A stretch of DNA of 12,720 nucleotides, from assembly GCA_937967805.1 (NCBI GenBank), contig CALBTC010000235.1:1-12720 (forward strand), in the 5' to 3' direction. How positions within the stretch are numbered: the first letter of the stretch is position 1; the number at the start of each line of letters is the position of its first letter. The notes under the pieces were generated by a model. That model was not told where the DNA came from, searched no databases, and saw nothing but the letters and a program-made list of their open reading frames with translations. This document shows, piece after piece, positions 6,765 to 12,720 of this stretch. The stretch is from an uncultured Anaerolineaceae bacterium (lineage in GTDB: Bacteria > Chloroflexota > Anaerolineae > Promineifilales > Promineifilaceae). The position numbers and the translations under genes are program-made.

Positions 6765-8117
6765 TTATGGCGACGAGACGATGGCATCCAACGCCCACTG
6801 GGCGGGATAGAAGTTCTCGTTGAGCCTCAGGGCTTGTTCGTAGGCAGCAACGGCACCGGGGCCATCGCCCAGGAATGCCAGGGCATGCCCCTTGTATAAA
6901 TAAGTTTCCTCCACATTTCGCCCCCCCTGTGTTGCCAATACGGTATCGGTCAAATCGATCATCTCCTGAAAACGGCCGACTTTCATGTAAGCAATATACG
7001 GCCGAAACTGATACCAAACGATGCGCGGCGGCACACCAACGAGTCGTGCCTGATCAAAAGCTGCCGCACCATTCTCGTAAAAGGCAGCCTCTCCCGTCAT
7101 TTCTCCCAGGCGAGTAAGGCTGGTGCCTAAGTTGAACCAGGCAAAGCCATTTTCTGGATCAGCGTCAATTTCTGCCTGAGCTTTCTCGGCCGCCTGACGC
7201 CACATCGTGCCGGGTTCCAGCATTTCTGCTCCTAGCAACGACTGCACCAATGCCTCTTTTTCTGGTGGATAAACCACAAAGAAGGTGTAGTTGAACTGCT
7301 GCCAGTAAAAGTTTATGGTTTCGTAAGAATCCACCCGTCCACTGCCGTCCCAAGGGCCAAGGTTGGTATCTAAACTCAGGAATTCCTGGTTGTCGTCGTC
7401 ATAGGCAAACATGGTGAGATAATGCCCCAGCCAGCCCTCAGTGGGCAGCTCATACCCTTTTTCAATGACGATGGGCAGACCGTTGGCCAAAAAGCGTTTG
7501 ATCAGCTCTAAATCGCCGCCGCTGCCCACGAACGCGCGCAAATTGGTTTGCTCATTGACGTAATCAACCATTTGCCAGGGGCTGACGTTGCGATCTTCCC
7601 GATTGGGCTTTAGGAATCCAGCGGCTTCAGCCTGGGTGGTGGCATTGCCATAAAAGTTGAGGTTAATGGTTAGATTGGCCGGGCCACAGTTGTTAAAACC
7701 CTGCGGCATAATCTTTAAACCATCAATGCGCGCCTGGCGGGGTAAGGGGATTGCTGTTGGTAAGGGGGTTGGACTGGGCGTATTGGCTGGTTGTATGGTC
7801 GGGCGCGGCGTGGCGGCCGTTTCCGCAGCCTCAGTGGGAACGGCCGGTGGCGCTGCTGTAGCCGTCTTAGTGGGCAAGCCAACCGTTGGAATAACAATTT
7901 GGGATCGCGCCACAACATTTGCCGGAGCGGATAGGGCCGTTGGCAAAGGGGTAACGCCTATGTCCAAAAGTGTTTCACCCAATGGGATACGAGCCAGGCG
8001 CACCCGATATTCGCCGGGTAGTGCTCGTGCCAGGGGCGGCGCGAGGAGCAAGAAGAGGATTGCCGCAATTTGTACCAGGGCGACAGCCAGAATAATGTGT
8101 TTGGTTCGTTTACTCAT
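6765..8117 (-). CDS. Secreted/anchored C39-like cysteine peptidase with C-terminal TPR repeats (copy A)
   Basis: The 450-residue protein begins with a membrane anchor or signal (residues 8-33). A low-complexity Pro/Thr/Ala linker (about 55-127, with TPSPTPLPTAIPLP) follows. A papain-like C39-type domain (peptidase_C39_2) comes next: Gln139 and Cys144 in PQGFNNCGPANL, His232 in GHYLTM and Asp250 in LSLDTN give a full Gln-Cys-His-Asp set. From about 315 to 445 there are TPR-like helical pairs (ENGFAWFNLGTSLTRLGEM and AYEQALRLNENF). The domain should cleave peptides outside the membrane; no ABC transporter part is present, so it is not a bacteriocin exporter. The target is unknown. GGAG lies 7 nt before the ATG. 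It is the last gene of the operon, 71 nt after copy B. Confidence 0.85.
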   Translation of the reverse strand: MSKRTKHIILAVALVQIAAILFLLLAPPLARALPGEYRVRLARIPLGETLLDIGVTPLPTALSAPANVVARSQIVIPTVGLPTKTATAAPPAVPTEAAETAATPRPTIQPANTPSPTPLPTAIPLPRQARIDGLKIMPQGFNNCGPANLTINLNFYGNATTQAEAAGFLKPNREDRNVSPWQMVDYVNEQTNLRAFVGSGGDLELIKRFLANGLPIVIEKGYELPTEGWLGHYLTMFAYDDDNQEFLSLDTNLGPWDGSGRVDSYETINFYWQQFNYTFFVVYPPEKEALVQSLLGAEMLEPGTMWRQAAEKAQAEIDADPENGFAWFNLGTSLTRLGEMTGEAAFYENGAAAFDQARLVGVPPRIVWYQFRPYIAYMKVGRFQEMIDLTDTVLATQGGRNVEETYLYKGHALAFLGDGPGAVAAYEQALRLNENFYPAQWALDAIVSSP

Positions 8118-8188
8118 AATTTCTCCAAAATACAGGCAGCAAGCATCATCGCTTTGTCATGCTGTTTTTGCGTGCTATTTATTATTAT

Positions 8189-9502
8189 TCAGTCGCCAAA
8201 CTGTTGGATTGCCTCGTTTACTGGTTGGAAGAGGGGATTGAATTTAACCGCCCGCTCAAAATTTTCTAGCGCCGCGTTGGCGTCTCCCTGCGCCATGAGG
8301 GCCAGCCCTTTGTAATAGTAGGCTTCTTCAAAATAAGGTCGATCTTTCAAGGTGGCCTCAGCCAGGGTAATAATGTCGTCATAGCGGCCAACCTGGTAAT
8401 AGGCTTCGTAAGGCCCGAATTGATACCAGAGCATCCGCCACGGCAGCCCAATGGCGCGGGCCTGGTCATAGGCGGTTGCGGCTTCTTCAAATTGTCCCAA
8501 AGCATTGTAGGTCGTACCCAGATTGAACCAGAGGAAGGCATTTTCCGGCTCTTTAGCCAGCGCGGCTCGGTTTCGTGTTAACGAGCTTTGCCACATGGTA
8601 TCATCATCCATTTGTGACCCGATTATGGTGGCTACGGCCGTTTCTGATTCAGGTGGATAAAGCACAATATAGTTGCGGTTGAACTGCTGCCACTGCCGGT
8701 CAGCATCGGTGTAGGAAAGGACGCGCCCTTCAATTGTGGCATTTTCCATAGGCACATCACTGGTGCCAAACCAGGAATCATAGACCCAAAACTGTTCCAG
8801 GGCATCGTCGTAGGCCACAATTAGAAGATAGTGGCCATACCAGCCTAACCAACGATATTCACCCGGCGGCTCAATACCCAACTCAATAATTACCGGGAAG
8901 CCATTGGCAATCAATCGTTTCACCGTTTCCAAATCGCCATTGGTGCGATCCAGTGCGGCGAAAGCTGTTTGTTCATTGACGTAAGCCGTCATCTGGTAGG
9001 GGCTGACGTTACGGTCTTCGGGATTGGGTTTGAGGAAAACGGCCGTTTCTTGCTGGTTTAGGTTCAACCCAAAGTAACTTAAGGCCATAGCAATGGTCGC
9101 TGGCCCGCAGTTGTTCCAGGTTTGGAATTGGTGGACAAAGCCATCCAGACGAATAGATGCTGGTATGGGAACAGGTGTGTTTGTCGGCGTGGGTGACGGT
9201 ATGGTGGTGGGAACGGCCGTTTCGCCAATGCGCGGTACCGGTGTGGCAGCCTCTGCCTGCGTCACAACCAAAGGCTCTGGCAGTTCAGGGTCTTGCAACA
9301 AGGCAGACGCTGCAACCGGGGCAGAAACGGTGGGTAAGAACACTACGCCATCGCCACGTGTGCCCAAAGACTGCAAAGGTTCTGGCAAACGAGCCACGTA
9401 GCGGCTGGGCATCGCTTTCAGCAGTGTGGGAAGCTGCCAAAAGGACAACCCTAACACCACCAAAAGCAAACCTGCCAGATAGTAGAAGCGACGCTTAGTC
9501 AC
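8189..9502 (-). CDS. Secreted/anchored C39-like cysteine peptidase with C-terminal TPR repeats (copy B)
   Basis: This 437-residue paralogue of copy A has the same layout: anchor (7-29), Pro/Thr-rich linker (about 85-115), C39-like domain and TPR tail (310-435). The catalytic set is Gln127, Cys132 in QTWNNCGPATIAM, His224 in GHYLLIV and Asp242 in VYDSWFG. The two copies share FLKPN-EDRNVSP--QM--YVNEQT but differ widely elsewhere, so the duplication is old. The start is a GTG at 9502 inside the end of the flavin reductase gene (8-nt overlap), supported by GGAGAG at 9506-9511. Proteins of this layout are frequent in Chloroflexota, and their substrates are not known to me. It contains ACGGCCGT three times, two of them encoding Glu-Thr-Ala-Val. 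Confidence 0.86.
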   Translation of the reverse strand: MTKRRFYYLAGLLLVVLGLSFWQLPTLLKAMPSRYVARLPEPLQSLGTRGDGVVFLPTVSAPVAASALLQDPELPEPLVVTQAEAATPVPRIGETAVPTTIPSPTPTNTPVPIPASIRLDGFVHQFQTWNNCGPATIAMALSYFGLNLNQQETAVFLKPNPEDRNVSPYQMTAYVNEQTAFAALDRTNGDLETVKRLIANGFPVIIELGIEPPGEYRWLGWYGHYLLIVAYDDALEQFWVYDSWFGTSDVPMENATIEGRVLSYTDADRQWQQFNRNYIVLYPPESETAVATIIGSQMDDDTMWQSSLTRNRAALAKEPENAFLWFNLGTTYNALGQFEEAATAYDQARAIGLPWRMLWYQFGPYEAYYQVGRYDDIITLAEATLKDRPYFEEAYYYKGLALMAQGDANAALENFERAVKFNPLFQPVNEAIQQFGD

Positions 9503-10079
9503 GGTCTCTCCAGCGATAGATTTGCTGCCGCAGATCTTCGGGTCGGAACTTATCTACTGGTCGTTCGCGCACCACGCTGGCGCGATAAGGAAGTCCAACT
9601 CCGGCGTGCTGGAAATCTACTTCCTGACGGCTGTTGAGAACCTCTGGCAAGGCATGGAGAGCGACCACTTCGGCCACAAACAGGCTGTGGGAGGGCAGGC
9701 GCAGCGTGTGGCGTACCTGGCACTCCAGGTTAACCGGGCAGGCATCGAGTAGAGGTGGCGTCACAACAACAGCAGGTTGGGTGGTAAGCCCTGTTTCCTG
9801 CCATTTATTTATTTCTCGGCCAGAAGTAGTACCAACAAAGTCGCTTACAAGCTCCAGCCCAGGCCAGGGGATGTTGACTACAAATTCACCTGTATGTTCG
9901 ATGAGATCGTGGCTGGCGCGAGACGGCCGTACCGAAATAGAGAGCATCGGCGGCTCCGCATTGCAGCTGGCAATGCGATTCATGGTAAAAACATTGACAC
10001 GCTCCCCTGCTCCACAGGTTACTAACACCACCGGCACCGGATACAGAGTTGTGTTAGGTGGTAATTGTAATTTATTCAT
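9495..10079 (-). CDS. Flavin reductase family protein (NAD(P)H:FMN oxidoreductase-like)
   Basis: This 194-residue protein matches the flavin reductase-like (DIM6/NTAB) domain. Its N-terminal strand YPVPVVLVTC is followed by NVFTMNRIASCNAEPPML, the usual N-x-FT motif that contacts FMN. It then has SISVRPSRASHDLI and EFVVNIP, and ends in a polar tail. Members bind FMN and either supply reduced flavin to a monooxygenase or act on their own substrates. It is cytoplasmic and is the only non-exported member of the five-gene operon. It overlaps both neighbours by 8 nt (start inside the transpeptidase gene, stop inside peptidase copy B). A role supplying reduced flavin to the halogenase-like enzyme about 4 kb away is possible but is inference only. 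It contains one ACGGCCGT (9923). Confidence 0.87.
   Translation of the reverse strand: MNKLQLPPNTTLYPVPVVLVTCGAGERVNVFTMNRIASCNAEPPMLSISVRPSRASHDLIEHTGEFVVNIPWPGLELVSDFVGTTSGREINKWQETGLTTQPAVVVTPPLLDACPVNLECQVRHTLRLPSHSLFVAEVVALHALPEVLNSRQEVDFQHAGVGLPYRASVVRERPVDKFRPEDLRQQIYRWRDRD
9506..9511 (-). promoter_or_regulatory. Ribosome binding site GGAGAG for a GTG start
   Basis: This site supports the non-ATG start of peptidase copy B at 9502. It lies within the last codons of the flavin reductase gene, so copy B is probably translated by ribosomes finishing the upstream gene plus new initiations. Confidence 0.55.
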
Positions 10080-11145
10080 TCACGTCCAAATGGGTATATG
10101 GGTCTGACGTGTGTACCCAAACCCACAAATCATTCGGGGCATCGGCCGACCAGTTAAAAGTCCATTCGGCATCCTTGATAGGCATATTGACGCAGCCGTG
10201 ACTGTGCTTGTAGCCAAAGCGGTCGTGCCAATAGGTGCCGTGTAAAGCTGCACCAATTTTTTCATCAAAATACATGATGTAGGGAATGTCTTCCAGGAAA
10301 TAGTAATCTACCTGACCTTCAGCACCAGACATTTTGTACTCGTAGAAGCGATCCCACACCTGGAAAAGCCCTTCGCGCGTAGGCCAACGGTTTAACCCGG
10401 AGGAGATAAGCGTAGCATAGACCATACGGTCGCCTTCGTAAGCAGCAAAGGTTTGTTCAAAAAGATCAACCTCTGTCCAAAATTCGTTCTGGTTAACGCC
10501 TTCGGGTCGGGGATTGACATCTACAATACTAAAGAAGGTTTGGCGCACCCAACGGCCGTTGCCAATGTCGTACCACAGCCAATCATCTTCGCCCACAACG
10601 GCATCGTAAATTTGCACAAAGGTGTAGCGTGGCAATTCGGTAAACAACTCATCTGGCTCACCATCTGGTTCACGGCTGGGCGTCACCTCTTGCACAACCC
10701 AGCCAAATGGCCGCTGCGGCTGCTGTAATACCTCCACGCCTTGAAAATCAGCCGGCTCAACCAGTGTGAGATCGTCTTCATGCACGTATTCGTTGTAATT
10801 AATCTCGTACCATTTTTCGCCCGCTTCATTGTCAAACCAGCGCTTGACGGTGGCAAAGAGATAGCCGTCGCCAACGTTGCGAACAATGACCGAGGCGCGG
10901 GTTGGTTCACTGTAAACGTTAGTATTATCCGCCAAACGGCCGTACCAGCGACGGCCAAACAGCGTATCATCGGGCGTCTCGGCAGATACAAAGGGGTCAG
11001 GCGCGGCCGTTTCAACTTCGCTTTCGCAAATATACTCACCAATCTGCTCCCAAAAGTAACAGGTAGCGGCTGCCGCAGGCGAGACCGCTGCCAGGACAAT
11101 TGCTAAAATTCCAGCTATGAGAAAAAATCGTTGATAACGACGCAT
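10072..11145 (-). CDS. L,D-transpeptidase (YkuD domain), exported, with SH3-like repeats
   Basis: The 357-residue protein has a signal peptide (1-27: MRRYQ, a hydrophobic core, then SPAAAA). Two SH3b-like segments follow (about 66-130 with YGRLADNTNVYSEPT, and 140-210 with WYDIGNGRWV). The YkuD catalytic domain covers about 220-345. The signature is HGTYWHDRFGYKHSHGCVNM (His302, Ser315-His316-Gly317-Cys318), with Cys318 as the nucleophile. Such enzymes make 3-3 cross-links in peptidoglycan or attach proteins to it outside the membrane. Two further cysteines (Cys29, Cys40) near the mature N-terminus could form a disulfide, a possible substrate for the DsbA-like protein encoded just upstream. 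AGGAG lies 8 nt before the ATG and overlaps the TAG of that gene. Confidence 0.9.
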   Translation of the reverse strand: MRRYQRFFLIAGILAIVLAAVSPAAAATCYFWEQIGEYICESEVETAAPDPFVSAETPDDTLFGRRWYGRLADNTNVYSEPTRASVIVRNVGDGYLFATVKRWFDNEAGEKWYEINYNEYVHEDDLTLVEPADFQGVEVLQQPQRPFGWVVQEVTPSREPDGEPDELFTELPRYTFVQIYDAVVGEDDWLWYDIGNGRWVRQTFFSIVDVNPRPEGVNQNEFWTEVDLFEQTFAAYEGDRMVYATLISSGLNRWPTREGLFQVWDRFYEYKMSGAEGQVDYYFLEDIPYIMYFDEKIGAALHGTYWHDRFGYKHSHGCVNMPIKDAEWTFNWSADAPNDLWVWVHTSDPYTHLDVNE

Positions 11146-11156
11146 AAAACGATCTC

Positions 11157-12647
11157 CTATGAACCCTCATCGGCCAGCAAGGTTTCAATCGCCTGCTGGA
11201 ACACGGAAAAAGGTTGGGCACCCACCAACGGCTGCCCGTTAATAAAGAATGAAGGCGTTCCCCGAACGCCAAGCTGAACGCCCTCATCCACTTCAGCATT
11301 GACTGCCTCGGCATAACGGCCGCTGTCCAGGCATTCATCAAATGCAGTCTGGGTTAATTCCATCTCGGCGGCAAAAGATTTAAAAAGCGCCACATGATTG
11401 GCATTGTTAGCCCACTGCTCCTGATTGGTAAATAACAGATCGTGCATCTGCCAATAAGCCTCATCACCGCCCTGTTCACGAGCGCAGCGGGCGCTTTCGT
11501 GTGCTTTTTGCGCCTGGGGATGAATGGTGTGCAGCGGAAAATCCTTAAAGATGTAGCGCACCTGCCCAGCGTCTATGTAGGTTTGCAGTTGAGGCATGGT
11601 CTGCTGAAAGTGGCGCAGGCTAAAAGGGCATTGATAATCTGAATATTCTACAATTGTCACTGGAGCGTTGGGTGACCCTTTGGCTGGCTCATCGCTCACG
11701 GGGACGGCAATCGGCTGGCCGGCCTGTGGCGGATCATTAACTGCTGGCTGGGATCGATACGCTTCAGCTAATTGTCCAGCCTCTGCCAAAGCAATAACTT
11801 CTTGGAACACTTCAAAGGGCTGGGCTCCAGATACAGGATAACCATTCACAAAAAAGGCTGGCGTACCATTTACACCCAACCGCTGACCTTCGGCCAAGTC
11901 TGCGTTCACTTCATCTGTGTAACGGCCGCTTTCCAGGCATTCGCGGAAGGATTCGTCATCAATTTCCACTTCATTTAAGAGCGCGACCAGCATACCATCC
12001 AGGTCGGGCTGAGGTAGTGCGGTTAACTGCTGGCTGTTGTTGAAAAAGCTGTCGTGCGCCTGCCAATAGCCATCAGTTCCGGCAACTTCTCCGGCACAGC
12101 GAGCCGCTTCGTGGATACGCGGCGCCACCGGATGCAGGCTGGTGATGGGAAAATCCTTGAAGACATAGTAAACCCGACCAGTATCAATAAATTCTGCCTT
12201 GAGCTGGGGCATGGTTTGCTGAAAATGGCGCAAGCAGAAGGGGCATTGGTAATCGGAGTATTCCACAATGGTGACCGGCGCGTTGGGATCGCCCAGCGTT
12301 CGCAGCGTTTCAGGGGTAATGCTGGCCGGGGTGGGCAGCACCGGGCTGCTGGGCTGAGTAGAGCAAGCATCCTGATTGAGCAGGTCGGTGGCGGAGGAAT
12401 CCGAAGCAATAGACAAGGTAGGCGTAACAGCAATTCCGGGATTTACGGCCGTTTCTGCCGCCGAGGGAATCATAGATTGACGGCCGATGAAGTAACCAAT
12501 CACGCCACCAATTAACAACAACATCAAGGCGGGTAACAACAGGGGACGGCCGTTTCCATTTTCAGCCGCTTCTTTTTCATCCTCTAAAGGCAATTCTGCT
12601 TCATCAATCTGGGCTGCTCCCGCTTCACTATCTTCTAAATGGCTCAT
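11157..12647 (-). CDS. Tandem DsbA/BdbD-like protein with two thioredoxin domains (CPFC and CPFS)
   Basis: This 496-residue protein has an acidic cytoplasmic tail (1-33), a membrane anchor (35-54), a linker, then two thioredoxin_4 (DsbA-like) domains at about 115-292 and 320-492. Each has NAPVTIVEYSDYQCPF, an inserted helical part with an HEAARC or HESARC cysteine and an EC-L-SGRY cysteine, and a cis-proline loop (GTPAFFVNG, GTPSFFING). Domain 1 has CPFC at 135-138. Domain 2 has CPFS at 340-343, so it lacks the resolving cysteine. The family oxidises or isomerises disulfides of exported proteins. A CxxS thioredoxin fold can form mixed disulfides but cannot oxidise by the usual route, so domain 2 may hold or isomerise substrates. 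The ribosome binding site AAAGGAT is 6 nt before the ATG. It is the first gene of the five-gene operon. Confidence 0.9.
   Translation of the reverse strand: MSHLEDSEAGAAQIDEAELPLEDEKEAAENGNGRPLLLPALMLLLIGGVIGYFIGRQSMIPSAAETAVNPGIAVTPTLSIASDSSATDLLNQDACSTQPSSPVLPTPASITPETLRTLGDPNAPVTIVEYSDYQCPFCLRHFQQTMPQLKAEFIDTGRVYYVFKDFPITSLHPVAPRIHEAARCAGEVAGTDGYWQAHDSFFNNSQQLTALPQPDLDGMLVALLNEVEIDDESFRECLESGRYTDEVNADLAEGQRLGVNGTPAFFVNGYPVSGAQPFEVFQEVIALAEAGQLAEAYRSQPAVNDPPQAGQPIAVPVSDEPAKGSPNAPVTIVEYSDYQCPFSLRHFQQTMPQLQTYIDAGQVRYIFKDFPLHTIHPQAQKAHESARCAREQGGDEAYWQMHDLLFTNQEQWANNANHVALFKSFAAEMELTQTAFDECLDSGRYAEAVNAEVDEGVQLGVRGTPSFFINGQPLVGAQPFSVFQQAIETLLADEGS
11178..12293 (-). repeat. Internal tandem duplication of the DsbA-like domain
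   Basis: Segments 11802-12293 (domain 1) and 11178-11678 (domain 2) encode homologous domains. The peptide around the active site is identical over long runs (for example RHFQQTMPQL), but the DNA differs at many third codon positions. The duplication is therefore old and kept by selection, not an assembly artefact or a fresh repeat. Confidence 0.8.
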
Positions 12648-12669
12648 TCAATATCCTTTGCCCCGCTAG

Positions 12670-12681
12670 GGAAATATTTCC
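12670..12681. promoter_or_regulatory. Perfect 12-bp palindrome upstream of the envelope operon
   Basis: GGAAATATTTCC is a perfect inverted repeat with its near edge 22 nt upstream of the first ATG of the five-gene operon. Its position suits an operator or a leader element. I see no clear -35/-10 pair in the 73 bases before the operon; CTATAG near 12702-12707 could be part of a -10 on the minus strand. The function is unproven. Confidence 0.25.
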
Positions 12682-12720
12682 TCGCCAGCCATCAGTCGCT
12701 GACTATAGAGTGAAATTTGC

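Larger units (their letters stand above)
404..12553. repeat. Highly iterated palindrome ACGGCCGT (14 exact copies)
   Basis: Exact copies start at 404, 1756, 2608, 2685, 2697, 5688, 8634, 9039, 9213, 9923, 10552, 10936, 12445 and 12546. Eight more sites keep the ACGGCCG or CGGCCGT core with one end base changed (6972, 6998, 7813, 7840, 11003, 11316, 11922, 12480). All exact copies are in coding sequence, read in all three frames (Thr-Ala-Val, Tyr/Asn-Gly-Arg, Arg-Pro). It is a dispersed oligonucleotide comparable in style to the cyanobacterial HIP1 octamer, not a mobile element. Confidence 0.75.

Noticed and set aside
7755..7800. Pro/Thr-rich coding repeats as a minisatellite or CRISPR-like repeat
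   Set aside because: They are irregular at the DNA level and encode low-complexity linkers between anchor and catalytic domain; there are no regular units or spacers.
7657..8241. 194-codon plus-strand frame opposite peptidase copy A
   Set aside because: It is antisense to a gene with clear catalytic motifs. Its Gly/Val/Ala-rich product mirrors the Pro/Thr-coding linker and has no ribosome binding site.
6765..9502. Bacteriocin export system because of the C39 domains
   Set aside because: There is no ABC transporter membrane or ATPase domain and no small Gly-Gly peptide gene in the window; the domains are C39-like on single anchored chains with TPR tails.
9634..10107. 157-codon plus-strand frame opposite the flavin reductase gene
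   Set aside because: It is antisense to a recognised domain, with no protein-like motifs and no ribosome binding site.
11178..12293. Assembly-generated duplication of the DsbA domain
   Set aside because: The two copies differ at many synonymous sites and in length, so they are true diverged repeats.

Overview
The window is a bacterial chromosome segment of roughly balanced base composition. It is probably from the Chloroflexota (Anaerolineae/Caldilineae-like). That placement is inferred from the Pro/Thr-rich linkers in secreted proteins, the C39-like peptidase plus TPR proteins, the BdbD-like DsbA proteins and a very frequent 8-bp palindrome. No marker gene is present to prove it.

Left part (1-2162): the last codons of a membrane protein overlap a four-helix membrane protein of unknown function. 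A start-less remnant of a glutaredoxin-like gene follows, then a hexapeptide acyltransferase on the minus strand. Next comes the most interesting gene of the window, a membrane-anchored TlpA/ResA-like thioredoxin (complement 1560..2162). Its reading frame contains one in-frame TGA exactly where the first cysteine of the W-C-P-x-C redox motif belongs. An 11-bp hairpin starts 4 nt after that TGA. I read this as a selenocysteine (UPAC) protein with a candidate bSECIS element, not as two broken genes.

Middle part (2163-6761): a PAPS-dependent-type sulfotransferase on the plus strand faces a minus-strand pair, a flavin-dependent halogenase-like enzyme followed by a SAM methyltransferase. The three could be tailoring enzymes of small-molecule metabolism. 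A divergent membrane protein of unknown function follows.

Right part (6765-12647): five minus-strand genes form a likely operon with the transcription order tandem DsbA-like protein, L,D-transpeptidase, flavin reductase, C39-like peptidase/TPR protein B, C39-like peptidase/TPR protein A. Neighbours overlap or lie 11 to 71 nt apart. Four of the five products carry an N-terminal export or anchor segment, so the operon looks devoted to cell-envelope protein folding, cross-linking and processing. The DsbA protein has two thioredoxin domains, the first with CPFC and the second with CPFS.

Across the window the palindrome ACGGCCGT occurs 14 times, all inside genes and in all three reading frames. 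At random about 0.2 copies would be expected. It behaves like a HIP1-type iterated palindrome.
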